Assembly (NCBI RefSeq): GCF_014189505.1
Contig: NZ_CP050301.1
Location: 999,501 to 1,063,500, forward strand
Direction of reading: 5' to 3'
Source: Phyllobacterium sp. 628
GTDB lineage: Bacteria; Pseudomonadota; Alphaproteobacteria; Rhizobiales; Rhizobiaceae
DNA: 64,000 nucleotides
Shown: one piece after another, positions 60,933 through 64,000 of the stretch
How positions within the stretch are numbered: position 1 is the first letter of the stretch
Layout of the letters: each line of letters begins with the position of its first letter
Translations under genes and position numbers: made by a program
The notes under the pieces: model-generated
What the model was told of the DNA's origin: nothing
The model's input: only the letters and a program-made list of their open reading frames with translations
Databases searched by the model: none

Positions 60933-60999
60933 CTCCACGCTGTTTGATGGAGTCCTGCCGATGACATATGCCCTGCCATTCACCCCGTATCATCCTTAA
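60933..60999 (+). promoter_or_regulatory. Expression platform: ribosome-site hairpin and 12-codon leader frame
   Basis: CTCCA (60933-60937) can pair with TGGAG (60948-60952), which contains a ribosome site placed eight bases before ATG 60961. That ATG opens MTYALPFTPYHP and stops at 60997-60999, in the same frame as thiX, which begins at GTG 61003. The layout fits translational control by the riboswitch, with thiX read by coupling from the leader peptide. Pairing and translation are inferred. Confidence 0.45.
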
Positions 61000-61002
61000 T
61001 CC

Positions 61003-61758
61003 GTGACATCTGTCATGGGCATGATTGTCCGCATAACAGCTGCTCTGCTTGCCGTGCTTCTGTGCTGGCAGATGGCGGTCTGGCTGCTGCAACCACCGCG
61101 TTTCATCCTGCCAGCGCCGGGTTCGGTTCTGTCCGCATTGATCGAGCAGCGCAATTATCTCTTCGCCAACGCCGCCATCACCGTTCTGGAAATCCTGCTT
61201 GGTCTGTTCTTCGGCGTCATTGCCGGTATTTTGACTGCATTGCTGGTGGCTGCCTTGCCCGGTTTCGGTCAGATCGTCTGGCCCGTCCTGCTAGTGTTGC
61301 AGGCGCTGCCGGTGTTCGCCATCGCCCCGCTTCTGGTGCTCTGGTTTGGCTTTGGTCTCGCCTCCAAAGTTGTCATGGCCAGTCTTATCATTTTCTTTCC
61401 CGTTGCTTCCGCCTTTGCCGATGCGCTGCGCCGCACCAGTCAGGAATTGCTGGACGCCGCAGCGCTAACACAGGCGACGCCGCTGGCAACCTTGCTGCTG
61501 GTGCGGGTGCCCAGCGCCTTGCCCGGACTTGGGTCCGGTCTGCGGGTTGCCGCCGTCTTTGCGCCCATCGGCGCAGTCATCGGCGAATGGGTCGGCGCGT
61601 CACGGGGGCTCGGCTTCGTCATGCTGCAGGCCAATGCCCGTATGCAGACCAATACCCTCTTTGCCGCCCTGATCATCCTTGCGGCGCTGACGATCATTCT
61701 GCGCTTTCTCGTCGATGCTTTTGCCGCACGCCTCACACCCTGGGTGCAGGCGTCATGA
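61003..61758 (+). CDS. thiX: Thiamin-precursor ABC transporter permease (ThiX-like)
   Basis: A permease of about 245-251 residues with the BPD_transp_1 domain. The start PPRFILPAPGSVLSAL is typical of NitT/TauT/ThiX permeases. About six helices; the EAA loop contains RTSQELLDAAALTQATPLATL (about residue 145). The start is uncertain: GTG 61003, ATG 61015 and ATG 61021 are in frame and none has a good ribosome site, consistent with coupling from the leader frame. With ThiY it imports formylaminopyrimidine-type precursors. The ATPase partner (ThiZ) is not in the window. Confidence 0.85.
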   Translation: MTSVMGMIVRITAALLAVLLCWQMAVWLLQPPRFILPAPGSVLSALIEQRNYLFANAAITVLEILLGLFFGVIAGILTALLVAALPGFGQIVWPVLLVLQALPVFAIAPLLVLWFGFGLASKVVMASLIIFFPVASAFADALRRTSQELLDAAALTQATPLATLLLVRVPSALPGLGSGLRVAAVFAPIGAVIGEWVGASRGLGFVMLQANARMQTNTLFAALIILAALTIILRFLVDAFAARLTPWVQAS

Positions 61759-61790
61759 CCCGCCCCCACTTCACGCACAAAGGAATATCC

Positions 61791-62744
61791 ATGTCCCGCC
61801 TCCGCGCATTTGCGCTTGCTTTCGGCCTCGTTGCCGCTGCGCCCTTCCTGTCATCGCCGGTACTGGCAGCCGACAAGCTCACCGTGCTGCTCGAATGGTT
61901 CGTCAATCCTGACCATGCTCCGCTCTTCGTCGCGCGGGAGAAGGGCTTCTTTGCGGAGGCTGGTCTTGATGTGGATTTCATCCCGCCCGCCGATCCATCC
62001 GCCCCGCCGCGCCTTGTGGCCGCCAAACAGGCTGATATCGCCATCCACTATCAGCCCAATCTCTATCTCGACCATGATGCCGGCGTGCCGCTCGTGCGCT
62101 TTGGCACGCTGATTGAAACGCCGCTCAATACGGTGACTGTGCTTGCCGATGGTCCGATCAAAAGCCTGAAGGATTTGAAGGGCAGGAAGGTCGGCTTTTC
62201 CGTTGCCGGTTTTGAAGATGCTATGCTCGGCGCCATGCTGAAGTCTGAAGGGTTGTCCGCTGCTGATATCGAACTGATCAATGTCAATTTTGCTCTGTCG
62301 CCCTCGCTCATTGCCGGGCAGGTCGACGCTACCGTTGGCGGCTATCGCAATTTTGAACTGACCCAGATGGCGCAAGAAGGCCATAAGGGCCTCGCTTTCT
62401 TCCCTGAAGAACATGGCGTTCCTGTCTATGACGAGTTGATCTTCGTCACCCATCCGGACCTTGTCAAAGACAGCCGCCTCAAACGCTTTCTCGATGCCGA
62501 GGAAAAGGGCGCGATCTACCTGACCAACCACCCGGATGAATCCTGGGCGCTGTTCATCAAAGCCTATCCCGATCTCGACAATCCGCTGAACAAACAGGCG
62601 TGGGTCGATACGCTGCCGCGCTTTGCCAAGCGTCCGGCTGCGCTGGACCGTGGGCGTTATGAGCGGCTTGGCACGTTCATGCGGGATGCCGGACTGATCA
62701 AATCTGCCCCCAACGTTGATGACCTCGCGGTCGAACTGCGTTGA
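61791..62744 (+). CDS. thiY: Thiamin-precursor substrate-binding protein ThiY (NMT1/THI5-like)
   Basis: A 317-residue periplasmic protein with a signal peptide (about residues 1-25, ending PVLA) and an NMT1/THI5 domain: LTVLLEWFVNPDHAPLFVAREKGFF, DVDFIPPADPSAPPRLVAAKQADIAI. ThiY binds N-formyl-4-amino-5-aminomethyl-2-methylpyrimidine, a thiamin breakdown product. ATG 61791 follows AGGA; ATG 61755, overlapping the thiX stop, would add twelve residues before the signal. The riboswitch and the following thiE/thiD confirm the pathway. Confidence 0.92.
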   Translation: MSRLRAFALAFGLVAAAPFLSSPVLAADKLTVLLEWFVNPDHAPLFVAREKGFFAEAGLDVDFIPPADPSAPPRLVAAKQADIAIHYQPNLYLDHDAGVPLVRFGTLIETPLNTVTVLADGPIKSLKDLKGRKVGFSVAGFEDAMLGAMLKSEGLSAADIELINVNFALSPSLIAGQVDATVGGYRNFELTQMAQEGHKGLAFFPEEHGVPVYDELIFVTHPDLVKDSRLKRFLDAEEKGAIYLTNHPDESWALFIKAYPDLDNPLNKQAWVDTLPRFAKRPAALDRGRYERLGTFMRDAGLIKSAPNVDDLAVELR

Positions 62745-62770
62745 ACCGAATTTTTGAAGAGAGAAACATC

Positions 62771-63433
62771 ATGCCAAAAGTAGATTTCCGTCTGAATGCC
62801 ATTGTCGATGTGGACGCGATCGGTGGTGACAAGGATCTGGGCTATCTGGCGCTGGAAGCCGCGCGCGGCGGCGCCACCATCATCCAGTACCGCGACAAGA
62901 ATTCGCCGACCCGTAAAATGGTTGAGCGCGCCAGGGCCATCCATGCCGCTCTCAAAGGGACCGGCATTCCGCTGCTGGTCAATGACCGGATCGACGTGGC
63001 GCTGGTTGCCTGTGTCGAAGGCGTGCATGTCGGGCGCGAGGACATGCTGGTCGCTGATATCAGAAAGCTCCTTGGGCCTGATGCCATTATCGGCCTCACG
63101 GTGAAGAACGAGGCGGATGCGCAGGCAGCCATTGAAGCCGATATTGATTATGCCTGCATTGGCGGCCTGTTCGAAACACCGGCCAAGCACAATCCGGATG
63201 GTCCCATCGGCTTTGACGGTTTTGCCCGTCTGGCAGCCATTATTCGTGTCGCCAAGCCGGATTTGCCGGTCGGTGCCATCGCCGGTCTTGACCTCGCCCG
63301 TATCCCGCCCGCCATTGCGGCAGGGGCAGATGGCGTTGCAATCATTTCAGCAATCTTCCGCCAGCCCGATCCGCGCAACGCCGCGCGTATCCTGCGCGAG
63401 GCGGTCGATCAGTCGCTGAAGGCCATGGCATGA
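62771..63433 (+). CDS. thiE: Thiamine phosphate synthase ThiE
   Basis: A 220-residue TIM-barrel enzyme joining HMP pyrophosphate to thiazole phosphate. Phosphate/pyrophosphate motifs: IIQYRDKNSPTR (about residue 38), LLVNDRIDVALVACVEGVHVG (about 68-85), IGLTVKNEADA (about 108), YACIGGLFETPAKHN (about 132), and GVAIISAIF (about 190). The segment that is usually QLRxK is QYRDK. ATG 62771 gives the family N-terminus; an upstream start at 62741 is less likely. Overlaps thiD by four bases. Confidence 0.92.
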   Translation: MPKVDFRLNAIVDVDAIGGDKDLGYLALEAARGGATIIQYRDKNSPTRKMVERARAIHAALKGTGIPLLVNDRIDVALVACVEGVHVGREDMLVADIRKLLGPDAIIGLTVKNEADAQAAIEADIDYACIGGLFETPAKHNPDGPIGFDGFARLAAIIRVAKPDLPVGAIAGLDLARIPPAIAAGADGVAIISAIFRQPDPRNAARILREAVDQSLKAMA

Positions 63434-64000
63434 CCGCCATTGCTCTCACCATTGCCGGGTCCGACAGCGGTGGCGGCGCAGGCATTCAGGCGGATCTCAA
63501 AACCTTCTCGGCGCTGGGGGTCTATGGCACCAGTGTTCTCACCGCGATTACCGCCCAGAACACGCGCGGTGTCACGGCCATCGAGAACTTGAGCCCCGGC
63601 ATCATCCGCGCGCAGATCGATGCGGTGCTCTCCGATATCGCCGTTGGCGCCATCAAGATCGGCATGGTCTCCACAGTAGACACCATCGGAGCCATTGCCG
63701 AAACCTTGAATCGCTGGGAGCGCAAGGTGGTGCTGGACCCGGTCATGGTCGCCACCTCGGGCGATCCGCTGCTGCAGCCGGATGCTATTGAGGCTCTCCA
63801 GCAAAATCTCGTCCCGCTGGCACTGGTGCTCACACCCAACCTGCCGGAAGCCGCATTGCTGACTGGTACCGGTATCGCGGAAGACGAAGCACAAATGGCA
63901 AAACAGGCTGAACTTCTGCTGAAACTCGGGCCCGCGGCGGTGCTGATCAAGGGTGGGCATGGCCGTTCCAGCCTCAGCACAGACCTGTTGTTTGACGGCA
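63430..64000 (+). CDS. thiD: Hydroxymethylpyrimidine (phosphate) kinase ThiD (truncated by window end)
   Basis: The first 190 residues are present. The ribokinase-fold start TIAGSDSGGGAGIQADLKTF, the TSVLTAITAQNTRGV segment, IKIGMVS (about residue 77), LDPVMVATSGDPLL (about 105) and LTPNLPEAALLTG (about 137) mark ThiD, which phosphorylates HMP and HMP-P. ATG 63430 overlaps the thiE stop. The frame is open to the end of the window. Confidence 0.92.
   Translation, partial: MTAIALTIAGSDSGGGAGIQADLKTFSALGVYGTSVLTAITAQNTRGVTAIENLSPGIIRAQIDAVLSDIAVGAIKIGMVSTVDTIGAIAETLNRWERKVVLDPVMVATSGDPLLQPDAIEALQQNLVPLALVLTPNLPEAALLTGTGIAEDEAQMAKQAELLLKLGPAAVLIKGGHGRSSLSTDLLFDG

Overview
The window reads as chromosomal DNA of an alphaproteobacterium of the order Hyphomicrobiales, near Brucella/Ochrobactrum/Phyllobacterium. 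This rests on the HutF/HutG type of histidine pathway, an ActS/ActR (RegB/RegA) redox pair, MmcB, the Mrp form without a CxxC motif, GyrB, and moderately high GC with GCC/GGC-rich codon use. The genus is inferred from protein style, not from a search.

Layout. 1-740: an unidentified leftward locus with a Cys-rich protein. 996-9112: a complete histidine-degradation locus, hutF-hutC leftward and hutI-H-G-U-D rightward, with a palindromic operator between the arms. 9202-12210: a copper-delivery operon (DUF2946-like, PepSY membrane protein, PCuAC chaperone, Sco). 12250-13750: an ECF41-type sigma factor divergent from a carboxymuconolactone decarboxylase-like protein, with two facing ECF41-type promoters. 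13886-15107: mrp. 15530-23249: two GH92 alpha-mannosidase lipoproteins and the first peptidase/EF-hand cassette. 23401-31936: backbone genes (pgm, a Phd/PIN toxin-antitoxin pair, an L,D-transpeptidase, mmcB, actR-actS, hrpB). 32245-43007: cassettes 2, 3 and 4 around a formaldehyde-detoxification operon (adhC, a GNAT protein, a DUF1345 protein, fghA). 43089-45487: an IS3-family element and a RES/Xre toxin-antitoxin pair. 45699-49556: a cytochrome P450 and cassette 5. 49831-52272: gyrB. 52305-52963: a TumE/TumA-like pair. 53257-59577: an M19 dipeptidase with a five-gene dipeptide ABC transporter. 59703-60740: a Tad pilus-type protein. 60798-64000: a TPP riboswitch followed by thiX-thiY-thiE-thiD, the last cut by the window end.

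The most striking content is a paralogous two-gene cassette present five times: a 585-650 residue S10 (serine carboxypeptidase-like) lipoprotein followed by a 130-152 residue exported protein with an EF-hand-like loop and a conserved C-terminal tail (QII plus E, Q or K). The five peptidases and the first GH92 enzyme share a GTF-x-x-P type tag 14-30 residues after the lipid-attachment cysteine. Four cassettes and the first GH92 gene share a 20-bp upstream element containing AATTGAC. Together they look like a co-regulated surface system for degrading glycoproteins or peptides; that role is inference.

Six genes carry a single-base indel, five of them in runs of five or more identical bases and one in a CC pair (mrp, GH92-2, S10-2, EF-3, S10-4, IS3 orfB); a seventh is possible at the left edge. 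Because a housekeeping gene and a transposase are hit as well, uncorrected sequencing error is at least as likely as real decay or phase variation. Those genes are listed here as CDS with the break stated.
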